This document shows, piece by piece, positions 1-7,327 of a stretch of DNA of 28,645 nt (the stretch's first letter is position 1; each line of letters begins with the position of its first letter). The notes below the pieces were generated by a model, which saw only the letters and a list, made by a program, of their open reading frames with translations, was not told where the DNA came from and searched no databases. Source of the DNA: Armatimonadota bacterium (GTDB lineage: Bacteria; Armatimonadota; Zipacnadia; Zipacnadales; UBA11051); contig JAUWOG010000001.1 of NCBI GenBank assembly GCA_030612305.1, forward strand, positions 1-28,645, given 5' to 3'. The translations under genes and the position numbers were made by a program.

Positions 1-105
1 GGCCCGGTGGTCGCGCTGCAAAGCAGCGAACTCCCGATGGGCGGCGTCCTGTTTGCGCTGACGAACATCGAGCGCAGTCTGGAGAGGAAAGTCGAATGCT
101 TTCAT
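1..105 (-). CDS. fliJ: Flagellar export protein FliJ, N-terminal part (runs off left edge)
   Basis: Only the first 35 codons are in the window. The peptide starts MKAFDFPLQTALDVRQRKQD and continues as a charged heptad-like helix. This is the typical FliJ beginning: an aromatic/basic start, an F-x-L...L-x-V-R pattern, then a long coiled coil. FliJ is the soluble stalk of the flagellar type III export ATPase; it sits in the FliI hexamer and helps couple export. The ATG at 105 has an AAGGCG Shine-Dalgarno-like stretch just upstream, and an exact sigma-54 promoter lies about 100 bp upstream (201-216). That promoter supports the flagellar assignment, since the same box precedes cheX and flgB. fliJ usually follows fliI directly; here fliI (21751-23121) has no fliJ after it, so this copy is relocated. 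The short visible length limits certainty. Confidence 0.6.
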   Translation of the reverse strand, partial: MKAFDFPLQTALDVRQRKQDAAHREFAALQRDHRA

Positions 106-200
106 GATTCGCCTTGGGAGACGCGCCACAAGTGACGGCCACATAGGTATTGCCGTTGTGGAGGATTTATCGGCATGACGCGCCTGTTGCTTGAGTAGGC

Positions 201-216
201 TGCAAAAATGGTGCCA
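201..216 (-). promoter_or_regulatory. Sigma-54 (-24/-12) promoter for fliJ
   Basis: On the minus strand the sequence reads TGGCACCATTTTTGCA, an exact match to TGGCAC-N5-TTGCW. The expected start of transcription is near 190, about 85 nt before the fliJ ATG. The expected number of exact matches in both strands of a window this size is about 0.03 assuming equal base frequencies. Confidence 0.8.
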
Positions 217-252
217 AGATGGTGGGGATTTGTGGGGGAGGGCGAGGGGGGA

Positions 253-2775
253 CTAAGGGGTCTTGACGGTGACCGGGGAGGATATGTCGAGCCAGGTGAG
301 TTCGAGGTCGCCGACCTTGATTGCGCCGGCGTCCTGGGACCAGGTAATCGGCTGCTCCTCATCCTCAGGCAGGAGCGCCTGATAGACGGCTGCGAAGGCC
401 GTGCTCTGCGCGCGGCGGCGAACAATCGTGGCGTCTATCGTCTCCGTCGGCATCCAGCCGAGGCCCTTTGCGGCGAAAACCTGCGTCTGCGGGCCGCCGG
501 ACATCCACAGCTTCAGCCGCTGCTTCTCCGTCTGCCAGGTCATCTCCCAGGGCTCGTCAGTCTCGGCCATGCTCGCGTCCGTGTGCTCCGTGTAGCCATT
601 TCGCCAGCCCTTGCCGAGCTGGTCAGTCGCGGCCAGCGGAAGAGCTGTGGTCCTCTCCCCTATCGCGTGGAAAAGCCAATCCCAGGTGTGCTCGGCGTCG
701 GCCTCGACCTGGTAGAGGTCAATGACCGTCTTGCCGTCGGCGGAGAGGACGAAAGTGCGGCGGAAACGGATGTCGCCCTCGGTGTCGGTGATGGACGCGA
801 GCTTCACCGGGCCGTCCTCGAAGACGATGAGCTCGCCGGGCCGGGGGTAGCGCTTCGACGGCGCAGGAGCGGCGCTGTTGCTGTCCACGACGATGGTGTT
901 ATGCGACGAAACGTTCTTGTAGTAGGTCCAGTAGCCCTTCATGTTGTAGTCGGGGGTGTCGAGGTCGGGGATGAGGTACTCGCCATTGGCGAACATGAGG
1001 AAGGAGAGCCCGTCGGGATGGCCGTGGGCACCGAAGTGCTTGTGGAAGACGGCCATGAGATACGTCTGGTCGGCGAAGCGCTCGGCCTCGGAGCGGAGGA
1101 TCGCCCAGCCGGTGTCGCGGAGTGCGATGGAAGGCTGAGCCGAGGCGTTATCCTCGTAGATGGCGAAGATGTCGTCACCGTAGATTTCGTGGGCCTTGCG
1201 GAGCTTGGCCGTAACGCTGATACCCTTCTCGCGGGCGCGGTTGTCACCGATGGCCGGCACGCGCAGGTCCGGCATGGCGGTCTTCGCATAGGACTCCAGG
1301 ATCGTCTTCATGGACTTGTTGCCGAAGTCGTGGTTCCACAGATCAATGCCCAGGTCGCGCCTGGTCATGTCGGCGAGCACGATGAAATAGTTGAAGACGA
1401 AGTCCTGGTAGCCGAAGGTCTTCTCGTTCCAGATACCGTCGGCGTTGAAGAGGTCGTGGATATAGCGGCCCATTATGCCATTGAGCGCGTCGTCCACCAT
1501 CTCCTTGCGGCCGATGGTCATGCCGAAGCGGTAAGTTTCGTAAGCGCCCCTGCCGCCATAGTTGGAGACGCCCTCCTTGCGCCTGGGTGGCGTGCGGGGT
1601 TCCAGATAGCGGTCAACAATCGAGGTGCGCCGGTCGGCGTTCCAGCCGGGCCAGTCCCAGATGAGGTCGAGGGCATTGATGAACTGGCGATGGATCGTGC
1701 CGCCGTTCCACATCGCGTCAGAGAAATCGCCGTAGCTAATCGGGCGGATCTTGTCGTAGTAGCTGTCGGCGAAGAACTCGAGGGCGGCGGCGGCCTGCGC
1801 AGCGTACTTGTCCTCGGCGGTGTAGGCCCAGGCGTAGGCACAGGCGCGCAAGTCGCTCCCCATCCGCGCCGAAGCAGTCATCACCCAGCCATTGTCATAT
1901 ACCGCGCCCTCGTAGTTCTTGTCGCATTTGGCGCAGTAATGCCACTTGGGCCTCTCCGCGTCAAATGTCAGCGCGATGATGTGAATCGGGCAATTAGTGT
2001 GGGTCGTCTTGTTGGGATTCCCGTAGGGCAGAGAGAGCTCTTTGCCCTCCCAGCGCTGGATGAAAGCGTCCGCCTGGTCAATGTACTCCTGCGCCGCAGC
2101 AGTCGGCTTCTCGGCACATGCCTTGCGGGCATTCTCGAGACCCTCGGGGCCGCCAAGATCGAGGAAGGGATGCTGCACCTGGGGCATCTCGAACTCGATA
2201 GGAATAGGAACGGGCGGGCCCTGGTCCGGCTTCGGGAGAAGCTCGGCAAGGTGGCGGGCCTTCGGGGCCTCGAGGACGGCGATGTTGTCCAGATAGCCGC
2301 TGCGCGAGGGCGTCGGAGGGTCTTCGCGGACGTAGAGGTATATCTTTAGGGCCTGGATTTGCGTGCCGGCCTTCAGCTTGTCGAAGTGCATCGAGCGGCG
2401 CGGACCGATGAGGCGAGCATAGGTGGCCGCCCAGCCCGACCTCGTCGCCTGGACCGAGGCGTACCACCTCCCGTCAGTGTCCTGGACGGCGAGGTAGTAC
2501 GCGCCCAGGTCCTTTGCGGCGCAGGTGATGTAGGTGTCTTCGGTGACCGTGAACTCGACGGGGCGCTGAATGGCACCCGTCGGAGTACCGTTGAGCTTCA
2601 GAGCCTGCCTGCCGTCGAAGACCGGCTCAGTGACGATCTCGGCGGTGCCCTCGATGGCCTGCCACACTCCGAGGCCATCCTCGAAGGTATCGAGCAGGAT
2701 GAGTTGCTGGGTAGTGGCGACCACAGGCAGCATCCAGCAGGCAATAAGCAGCAGCAGTGCGCGTGGCTTGTGCAA
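253..2775 (-). CDS. Secreted heparinase II/III-like polysaccharide lyase family protein
   Basis: An 840-aa protein. Residues 1-21 form a Sec signal peptide (basic start, LLLLIACWML core, VVA-T), so it is exported. Residues ~25-170 look like a beta-sandwich/carbohydrate-binding-type domain (DTFEDGLGVW start). Residues ~220-500 form the helical (alpha/alpha) toroid typical of alginate lyase/heparinase folds. The C-terminal beta-sandwich carries the family signature GAHGHPDGLSF (582-592; H584, H586, D588), a Gly/Asp-rich DLDTPDYN, and SSHNTIVVD (623-631). Such enzymes cleave uronic-acid-containing polysaccharides by beta-elimination; the substrate cannot be read from the sequence. A CPIH (262-265) and YCAKC (280-284) pair suggests a small metal-binding insert. 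The ATG at 2775 directly precedes the signal peptide. It stands alone, transcribed away from the amidohydrolase. Confidence 0.85.
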   Translation of the reverse strand: MHKPRALLLLIACWMLPVVATTQQLILLDTFEDGLGVWQAIEGTAEIVTEPVFDGRQALKLNGTPTGAIQRPVEFTVTEDTYITCAAKDLGAYYLAVQDTDGRWYASVQATRSGWAATYARLIGPRRSMHFDKLKAGTQIQALKIYLYVREDPPTPSRSGYLDNIAVLEAPKARHLAELLPKPDQGPPVPIPIEFEMPQVQHPFLDLGGPEGLENARKACAEKPTAAAQEYIDQADAFIQRWEGKELSLPYGNPNKTTHTNCPIHIIALTFDAERPKWHYCAKCDKNYEGAVYDNGWVMTASARMGSDLRACAYAWAYTAEDKYAAQAAAALEFFADSYYDKIRPISYGDFSDAMWNGGTIHRQFINALDLIWDWPGWNADRRTSIVDRYLEPRTPPRRKEGVSNYGGRGAYETYRFGMTIGRKEMVDDALNGIMGRYIHDLFNADGIWNEKTFGYQDFVFNYFIVLADMTRRDLGIDLWNHDFGNKSMKTILESYAKTAMPDLRVPAIGDNRAREKGISVTAKLRKAHEIYGDDIFAIYEDNASAQPSIALRDTGWAILRSEAERFADQTYLMAVFHKHFGAHGHPDGLSFLMFANGEYLIPDLDTPDYNMKGYWTYYKNVSSHNTIVVDSNSAAPAPSKRYPRPGELIVFEDGPVKLASITDTEGDIRFRRTFVLSADGKTVIDLYQVEADAEHTWDWLFHAIGERTTALPLAATDQLGKGWRNGYTEHTDASMAETDEPWEMTWQTEKQRLKLWMSGGPQTQVFAAKGLGWMPTETIDATIVRRRAQSTAFAAVYQALLPEDEEQPITWSQDAGAIKVGDLELTWLDISSPVTVKTP

Positions 2776-2835
2776 GAGACCTCGCCCCTATCGGACTCGT
2801 GGTATGGGAGTATTCTGCGCAGATGCAGGAAGGGC

Positions 2836-2945
2836 CTGCGCGAAAGGCAAAGGCGAAAGGCAAAGGCAAAAGGCGAGAAGGGTAAGGTAAACGGCAAACG
2901 GCGAAAGGCAAAAAGGGTAAGGTAAACGGCAAAGGCAAAGGCAAC
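2836..2945. repeat. AAAGGC/GAAAGGC low-complexity direct repeats, block 1
   Basis: Part of the 364-bp gene-free stretch 2776-3139. Short units such as GGCAAA, GGCGAAA and GGTAAACGGCAAA are repeated imperfectly. A 19-bp segment (gggtaaggtaaacggcaaa) occurs exactly at 2880-2898 and 2915-2933, a 35-bp period. A related copy lies at 3042-3060 in block 2. Confidence 0.75.
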
Positions 2946-2948
2946 ACC

Positions 2949-3015
2949 GTGGGGCTCTGCCCCACTCCCCGCTGGGGTCAGAATCCCCAGACCCCCCGCT
3001 TCGCTACGCGAAGCG
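2949..3015. repeat. Three consecutive perfect hairpins
   Basis: Three back-to-back inverted repeats with perfect stems: GTGGGGC-TCT-GCCCCAC (2949-2965), CTGGGG-N7-CCCCAG (2972-2990) and CGCTTCGC-TAC-GCGAAGCG (2997-3015). None is followed by a T-run on the plus strand, so they are not classic intrinsic terminators. They resemble dispersed extragenic palindromes. They sit between the two AAAGGC repeat blocks. Confidence 0.7.
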
Positions 3016-3096
3016 CAAAGAAAGGCAAAGGCGGAAGCGAGAAGAGTAAGCTAAACGGCAAAGGCGAAAGGCAAAGGCGAACGGCACGGCAGGTCG
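3016..3096. repeat. AAAGGC/GAAAGGC low-complexity direct repeats, block 2
   Basis: The same unit family as block 1, continuing right of the hairpins up to about 30 bp before the ribosome binding site of the amidohydrolase. It includes a diverged third copy of the 19-bp segment at 3042-3060 (aagagtaagctaaacggca). No promoter could be recognised in 2776-3139. Confidence 0.7.
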
Positions 3097-3139
3097 AGTT
3101 CGGCGGGGCGGGGAATATCACCGGCAAGGAGGGATACCA

Positions 3140-4378
3140 ATGAGCTTTGATGAGGTGAAAGCCGGACTGCTCGAGGAAATCACGGAGTTCGAGATAATTG
3201 ACTGCCACGAACATCTGGGGCCCGAAAGCTCCCGTACAAGTACGGAAGTGAGCGCGCTGAATCTCTTCGGCCACTACACGCACCTGGACCTGAATACCGC
3301 CGGCATGAGTGAAGCCGACTACGGAAAGCTGCATGACAGCGACTACCCGCTCGAGTATCGCTGGGGTCTCTTCCGGCCATACCTGGATGAGGTCCGGTTC
3401 GGGTCTTATGCGCGGGCCGCGTTCATTGCGGCGAAGGAACTCTACGGCTTCGATGACATCAGCGACGAGACCTACCAGGAGCTCTCAGCGGCGATGCAGG
3501 AGGCCAATACGCCCGGGATCTATGAGCGTATCCTGCGGGACAAATGCAAGATCCGCTGCAGCCTGACGCAGTGTGGCAGCACCGACCTCGACAGCGAAAT
3601 CCTCATTCCGCTGATGCCGACGACCAACTATTGCAGCATCACAGCCTGGGAGCAAGTGGTCGAGCGGGCGAGGAATCTCGGCCGCAGCGTCAGTACGCTC
3701 GATGAATATGTGGCGCTGATGGATGCCGGGCTGGCGAAGTGGTGCGCCGAGGGAGCAGTCGGCGTCAAGAGCCGCTGTAACCCCTACCCGGATGGCGACC
3801 GGCAGCAGGCAGTCGAGGCGTTCGAGGCGCTGCGGACCGGAACAGTCGCCACCATCCCCGAGTTACACCCGCTGAATACCTGGCTGATGGAGCGGCTCTT
3901 CGAGTTGGCCCCGAAGCACGATATGGTCGTCGCAGTTCATGCCGGCATGTGGGGCAACTTCACGCTGCTCGATGTCAAGCACATGATCCCGTTCTTCATG
4001 CGCCATCCGGAGACCACCTTCGACCTGTACCACCTGAGCTTCCCGTCCGTGCACGACGCGGTCATCGCCGGCAAGAACTTCGCGAACGTCTATACGAACC
4101 TGTGCTGGACGCATATCATGTCGCCGACGATGACGCGGCAGGGGATGCGGGAACTGCTGGACTTCGTGCCCGTCAATAAGGTCTTCGCGTTCGGGGCCGA
4201 CTACGGCTCGCAGGCAGTGGACAAGGTCATCGGGCACCTGCGGATGGCGCAGGACAATATCGCCCACGTGCTGGCCGAGCGCGTCACCGATGGCCTGATG
4301 ACTTCGGCGCAGGCGGTCGAGATCGCGCACAAGTGGTTCTGGGATAATCCGGTGAAGGCCTATGGGTTGGAGGTGTAG
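3140..4378 (+). CDS. Amidohydrolase family 2 (uronate isomerase-like) metal-dependent hydrolase
   Basis: A 412-aa cytoplasmic protein with no signal peptide. The TIM-barrel metal centre is visible: the HxH of strand 1 in DCHEHLG (H23, H25), AVHAG (H267), DLYHLSFP (H298) and the final acidic residue in FGADYG (D354). Lys210 in GAVGVKSR sits where many amidohydrolase-2 members have a conserved lysine. These features fit the amidohydrolase 2 superfamily, whose members include uronate isomerases and decarboxylases; sequence alone does not give the substrate. The start is fixed by AAGGAGGG (3126-3133) seven bases before the ATG. It is the only plus-strand gene in the left half. The neighbouring heparinase-like enzyme makes a role in uronic-acid or sugar-acid catabolism plausible, but that is inference. 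Confidence 0.8.
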   Translation: MSFDEVKAGLLEEITEFEIIDCHEHLGPESSRTSTEVSALNLFGHYTHLDLNTAGMSEADYGKLHDSDYPLEYRWGLFRPYLDEVRFGSYARAAFIAAKELYGFDDISDETYQELSAAMQEANTPGIYERILRDKCKIRCSLTQCGSTDLDSEILIPLMPTTNYCSITAWEQVVERARNLGRSVSTLDEYVALMDAGLAKWCAEGAVGVKSRCNPYPDGDRQQAVEAFEALRTGTVATIPELHPLNTWLMERLFELAPKHDMVVAVHAGMWGNFTLLDVKHMIPFFMRHPETTFDLYHLSFPSVHDAVIAGKNFANVYTNLCWTHIMSPTMTRQGMRELLDFVPVNKVFAFGADYGSQAVDKVIGHLRMAQDNIAHVLAERVTDGLMTSAQAVEIAHKWFWDNPVKAYGLEV

Positions 4379-4485
4379 GAGGAGGCTGAGCGGGGGCGGC
4401 GGATGGAGGGGCCGTGCATAACACAGGGCCGCCTGGTGGCCCGGCGGGAATTCGTAGTTCTTTCTGTTCGCGTGCTTTGCTGCGT

Positions 4486-4977
4486 CTATCTATCAGCTTT
4501 CTCGACGGCCCTCTCAATCCAACGTCCGAGGTTTGCGTAGCCGTCGTCGCTGAGGTAGTCGTAGGTGTCGTATAGCGCGGACAGAGGGCGATTGAGGCCA
4601 GGTGCCGGGACTTTGATCTGCTCCAGCGGGTCTGGACCCTTTCTGCCGATTCTGCCCTGCTTGTTTCCGAGATTATGGATGTGAACGCCCACAAGGCCTT
4701 TGCCGTCGCTGTAGCTTTTCTCAATTTCGTACTTGACCCATTTTCTTTCCCATGTATGCGCGCCGATCAGGACTACGGTCACAGAAGTGCCCTTGAGCCC
4801 GGCATCAATCATCCTTCGCACCGCTCCGTCGCCCCTCGTCTGGGTCTCTTCCCAAAGAGACTGGTCGCAAAACCCCGCAGCCTCCCGGTCTTGCGTTACC
4901 CAACTTAGCCTAACTTGATTCGCACGCCAAATGTCGTCTGTCTCGTAGTGAAAGCTGAAAAACACTCTTCGCACCAT
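4486..4977 (-). CDS. TIR-like domain protein (DUF1863/MTH538, ThsB-like)
   Basis: A 163-aa single-domain protein. It starts MVRRVFFSFHYETDDIWRAN, the flavodoxin-like TIR strand-A motif of the DUF1863 family. SWVTQD, SLWEET, a central strand SVTVVLIGAHT (65-75), W80-x3-E84 (KWVKYEIEKS) and GLVGVHIHN follow in the family order. E84 matches the TIR catalytic glutamate position. Bacterial TIRs of this type (ThsB of Thoeris) convert NAD+ to cyclic signal nucleotides on phage infection. No ThsA (SIR2/SLOG) gene is present; instead a small membrane protein is encoded 140 bp upstream on the same strand. An AAGGAGGG ribosome binding site lies just before the ATG, and the gene has its own -35/-10 promoter. 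The sequence is less G+C-rich than the flagellar genes, consistent with transfer. Confidence 0.85.
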   Translation of the reverse strand: MVRRVFFSFHYETDDIWRANQVRLSWVTQDREAAGFCDQSLWEETQTRGDGAVRRMIDAGLKGTSVTVVLIGAHTWERKWVKYEIEKSYSDGKGLVGVHIHNLGNKQGRIGRKGPDPLEQIKVPAPGLNRPLSALYDTYDYLSDDGYANLGRWIERAVEKADR

Positions 4978-5019
4978 CAGAAACCCTCCTTGTCACTGTG
5001 CGTTTGCCGCGACCCATTC

Positions 5020-5032
5020 GTGACCGTGTCAC
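5020..5032. repeat. Short palindrome in the TIR gene leader
   Basis: GTGAC-CGT-GTCAC, within the untranslated leader between the promoter and the TIR start codon. A half-site-like TGTCACTGTG lies at 4991-5000. It could be an operator; no regulator gene is adjacent. Confidence 0.35.
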
Positions 5033-5066
5033 ACTACTCCTCGAACTCAGCTTGACCAACTTACTT

Positions 5067-5096
5067 ATTCTATAATGCCGTCTCGTTAGGTGTCAA
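5067..5096 (-). promoter_or_regulatory. Sigma-70-type promoter for the TIR gene
   Basis: On the minus strand a perfect TTGACA (5096-5091) is followed after 18 bases by TAGAAT (5072-5067, 5 of 6), or after 16 bases by TATAGA. Transcription would start near 5060, leaving a leader of about 80 nt. The site lies entirely in the gap between the membrane protein and TIR genes, so the TIR gene can be expressed independently. The plus strand of the same segment carries TATAAT (5071-5076), but its TTGACC is only 13 bases away. Confidence 0.6.
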
Positions 5097-5117
5097 GATG
5101 ATTGTGAAAAACTCTCA

Positions 5118-5549
5118 TCAGTTTACCAGAAGCGCCACCGTGTAGATAGACAATAGCAGCAATAGCGAGCCATAGAAGAGGCCCAATGTGATCGTGAACA
5201 TGACGTCGCAAACGGACGGAACCTGGTCCTGGAACCTGTGGGCATTCATGTCGAAGAGGTGCTCGTCGGTCTGCAGCCTGTTCTCTACTATCCATTCGTA
5301 CAGCTTCCTGTACATTCGTTCCTGTCTGAGGAAATAGGCGTCCAGAATCCAGAAGACAACCAGCGGCAGGTAGGCAATAAATACCTGTGTTGCTTCCCCT
5401 TTCAAGAGCAGCGTGGCTACAATCAGCGTCACGGTCCAGCCCTTTATCAGGAAGGAATTCGAAGCCATGCGCTTGATTATGGACTGCACGATGCGCACTT
5501 CTTCGAGCATGAACTCCTTGAGGGTGTCATGGTCAAGGTCCATCTTCAT
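5118..5549 (-). CDS. Small multi-TM protein paired with the TIR gene, candidate membrane effector
   Basis: A 143-aa protein of no family I can name with confidence. A charged N-terminal helix (residues 1-30, DHDTLKEFMLEEVRIVQSII) precedes two hydrophobic segments (about 33-49 and 54-73) forming a hairpin. A basic/aromatic linker follows (74-112; RQERMYRKLYEWIVENRLQT) and then a long hydrophobic C-terminal stretch (about 113-141) that is one or two helices. It lies upstream of the TIR gene on the same strand. By analogy with Thoeris and CBASS, where membrane proteins act on nucleotide signals, it could be a membrane-disrupting effector, but no ligand-binding domain (macro, SLOG) is visible. 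The second Met (5543) is an alternative start with TAGGG eight bases upstream. Function is inferred from context only. Confidence 0.7.
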   Translation of the reverse strand: MKMDLDHDTLKEFMLEEVRIVQSIIKRMASNSFLIKGWTVTLIVATLLLKGEATQVFIAYLPLVVFWILDAYFLRQERMYRKLYEWIVENRLQTDEHLFDMNAHRFQDQVPSVCDVMFTITLGLFYGSLLLLLSIYTVALLVN

Positions 5550-5563
5550 CGCCCTACTATCCT

Positions 5564-5597
5564 GAAGTTGCCCACTGGGGTTGCCTGGGCCAACTTC
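5564..5597. repeat. Imperfect hairpin in the leader of the membrane protein gene
   Basis: GAAGTTGCCCA (5564-5574) pairs with TGGG-C-CAACTTC (5586-5597) with a single bulged C, giving an 11-bp stem and an 11-nt loop. It begins 14 bp upstream of the membrane protein start codon, inside the 152-bp gap after the methyltransferase. It may be an operator or an attenuating leader structure. There is no T-run on either side that would make it an intrinsic terminator. Confidence 0.5.
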
Positions 5598-5701
5598 TCA
5601 TTGTGGACAAGCCGATAGATTGCCGCAGAACAGACACTGTCATAGTTCGCAATCCGGAGGGGATAATCCTGCCTCTACCCTATGCTCTTCTTTGCCTGGG
5701 T

Positions 5702-6535
5702 TCACTCCCGGTGCTCGGTGGTGAGTTGGGGAGGGGATGCGGTGAAGAGGTCGCCCTGAAGTGGGAGGACCTTGTCGCTGATGAGGGGCGCGAAGTCGGC
5801 GTTGAGCTCGTAGCCGACCGAGTCGCGGCCCTCCAGCGCGGCGGCCAGAGAGGTCGTGCCGCTGCCGAGGAATGGGTCGAGGACCGTCTCGCCGAAGAAG
5901 CTGTACATCTTGATGAGGCGGCGCGGTAGCTCCACCGGGAACATCGCGACGTGGCTCCGCTGGCGCTCCGGGGCGATGTCATCCCAGATGCCCCGGAACC
6001 ATTTGCTGCGCTGCTCCTTGGTGAGGCGGCTCTGCTCTTTGGCCTCCAGAGAAGGCTGGGGCCACTTGCCCGGCTTGCGGAACAGCAGGATGTACTCGTG
6101 CTCGTAGGTGACATGCCCGTCGCGCGGGTAGTATATCGAGCCCATGAGTTGGCCGCCGCCGGTGGTGTTGGTGGTCGAGACCTTGCGCCAGATGATGTTG
6201 CCCATGAAGTCGAAATCGAGGCGGCGGCAGAGGATTATCAGGTCGGCGGGGATCGGCTGGACCCGGTAGCGGCCATGCTCGGAGGCGCGGAGGTACTGGT
6301 CGCCGATGTTGACGGCGAAGCGGCAGCCCTCATGCAGCACGCGGAAGGTCTCGGCGAAGACCTCGCCGAGCGCGGCGAGGTATTCGTCGTAGGACTGCTC
6401 GAAGCCGATCTGGCCCGGGTGCGCGTAGTCCTTGAGGCACCAGTACGGCGGCGAGGTGACCGCGAAATGGATGGAGGCATCGAGCAACTCCGGCATCGTT
6501 CGCGCGTCGGCGAAGATGATTCTGTGGCTCGTCAT
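5702..6535 (-). CDS. Site-specific DNA methyltransferase (N4/N6, beta class), orphan
   Basis: A 277-aa protein with the N6_N4_Mtase fold in beta-class motif order. The catalytic motif IV TSPPYW lies at 27-32 and the AdoMet-binding motif I DPFLGSGTT at 220-228, followed by GYELN. SPPY rather than DPPY/NPPY favours N4-cytosine methylation, as known for this family, though it does not prove it. The target region between the motifs contains GNIIWRK and HVTYEHEYILLFRK. No restriction endonuclease gene is next to it; the neighbours are a SIMPL-domain gene and the membrane/TIR pair. The ATG is 2 bp after the stop of the SIMPL gene, so translation is probably coupled. It may protect against a restriction enzyme elsewhere or act as an epigenetic or defence-island methylase. 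Confidence 0.9.
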   Translation of the reverse strand: MTSHRIIFADARTMPELLDASIHFAVTSPPYWCLKDYAHPGQIGFEQSYDEYLAALGEVFAETFRVLHEGCRFAVNIGDQYLRASEHGRYRVQPIPADLIILCRRLDFDFMGNIIWRKVSTTNTTGGGQLMGSIYYPRDGHVTYEHEYILLFRKPGKWPQPSLEAKEQSRLTKEQRSKWFRGIWDDIAPERQRSHVAMFPVELPRRLIKMYSFFGETVLDPFLGSGTTSLAAALEGRDSVGYELNADFAPLISDKVLPLQGDLFTASPPQLTTEHRE

Positions 6536-6537
6536 TG

Positions 6538-7281
6538 CTAGTCGCCGGCGATCTCGCAGGTCACACTGACGCGGGCGGTTATCTGCACCAGGCCGGCCTC
6601 TATCGCGGTTGTAGCGCCGCCACCCGCACCAGACCCGGCGACATTCATCATCTGCATCTGCCTGCGTGGCGCGTATTGGCCGACATCCTGGACACTGACG
6701 TTGGTGAAGCCGACGAGACGGAGGTCGAGCGTCGCCGCGAGCGCATGGGCCTTGCGGCGGGCATCTTTTGCGGCCGCCAGCATCGCCTCCTCCTTGTACT
6801 TGGCCTGGTCCTTGACGAAGATCTCGAGGCCGCCGACCTCATTGGCACCATTCTGGACGGCGGTGTCAATGATAGTCGCCGCGCGCCTGCTGAGCTCCTC
6901 CGGCGGGGCATTCGTGACGCGGATGGTGAGCTCGTTCTTGACCTGGTAGCCGATGATCTTGGGCGGGATGAGGTCGCGGGAGTTTTTGTCCTCGACGATG
7001 GTGGAGACATCGAAGCCGACGCTCTTCATCGTCATGTCCTCGTACTTGAGCGCCGCGATCGCTTTGAGGACGCGGTCGAAGGTCTCCGCGTTGTTCTGGC
7101 GGGCAGCGGACAACTCCGAGGAGATGCTCCGCACGCCGACATGGACGCGCACATTGTCGGGCTTCACGTAGATCGTCGCCTCGCCGCTGATATGGAGCAG
7201 GTTCGGCGGCTGGTCCGCGGCTCCACACATCGTTGCCGCGATGAGTAACAGCACCGTCACGGGGATGAGATATCTGGTCAT
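6538..7281 (-). CDS. SIMPL-domain (DUF541, YggE-like) exported protein
   Basis: A 247-aa protein. Residues 1-21 (MTRYLIPVTVLLLIAATMCG) are a signal peptide. The mature part has the DUF541 pattern: ISGEATIYVKPDNVRVHVGVRS, then an alternating FDRVLKAIAALKYEDMTMKS segment, GYQVKNELTIRV, the AAKDARRKAHALAATL helix, and a final ITARVSVTCEI strand. SIMPL proteins are periplasmic or surface proteins of poorly defined role (E. coli YggE is linked to oxidative stress). The reading frame is open further upstream, but the GAGGAGG before 7281 and the signal peptide fix the start here. It lies 46 bp after the toxin stop and 2 bp before the methyltransferase, so it may be co-transcribed with both. Confidence 0.85.
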   Translation of the reverse strand: MTRYLIPVTVLLLIAATMCGAADQPPNLLHISGEATIYVKPDNVRVHVGVRSISSELSAARQNNAETFDRVLKAIAALKYEDMTMKSVGFDVSTIVEDKNSRDLIPPKIIGYQVKNELTIRVTNAPPEELSRRAATIIDTAVQNGANEVGGLEIFVKDQAKYKEEAMLAAAKDARRKAHALAATLDLRLVGFTNVSVQDVGQYAPRRQMQMMNVAGSGAGGGATTAIEAGLVQITARVSVTCEIAGD

Positions 7282-7327
7282 CTTGCTGGCCTCCTCTGTC
7301 TGGTTTCGGACGGCTGATGGCGCGGAG

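Noticed and set aside
208..2349. A 713-aa open frame on the plus strand opposite the heparinase-like gene
   Set aside because: Antisense shadow of a G+C-rich gene. Its product is Val/Gly/Ala/Arg low-complexity with no recognisable domain, while the minus strand encodes a clear signal peptide and family motifs.
4426..4442. GGGCC-N7-GGCCC stem as a terminator after the amidohydrolase and TIR genes
   Set aside because: Only 5 bp, no T-run on either strand; too weak to call.
5067..5076. Plus-strand TATAAT in the membrane/TIR gap as a promoter
   Set aside because: The nearest TTGACC is only 13 bases upstream, and no plus-strand gene follows.
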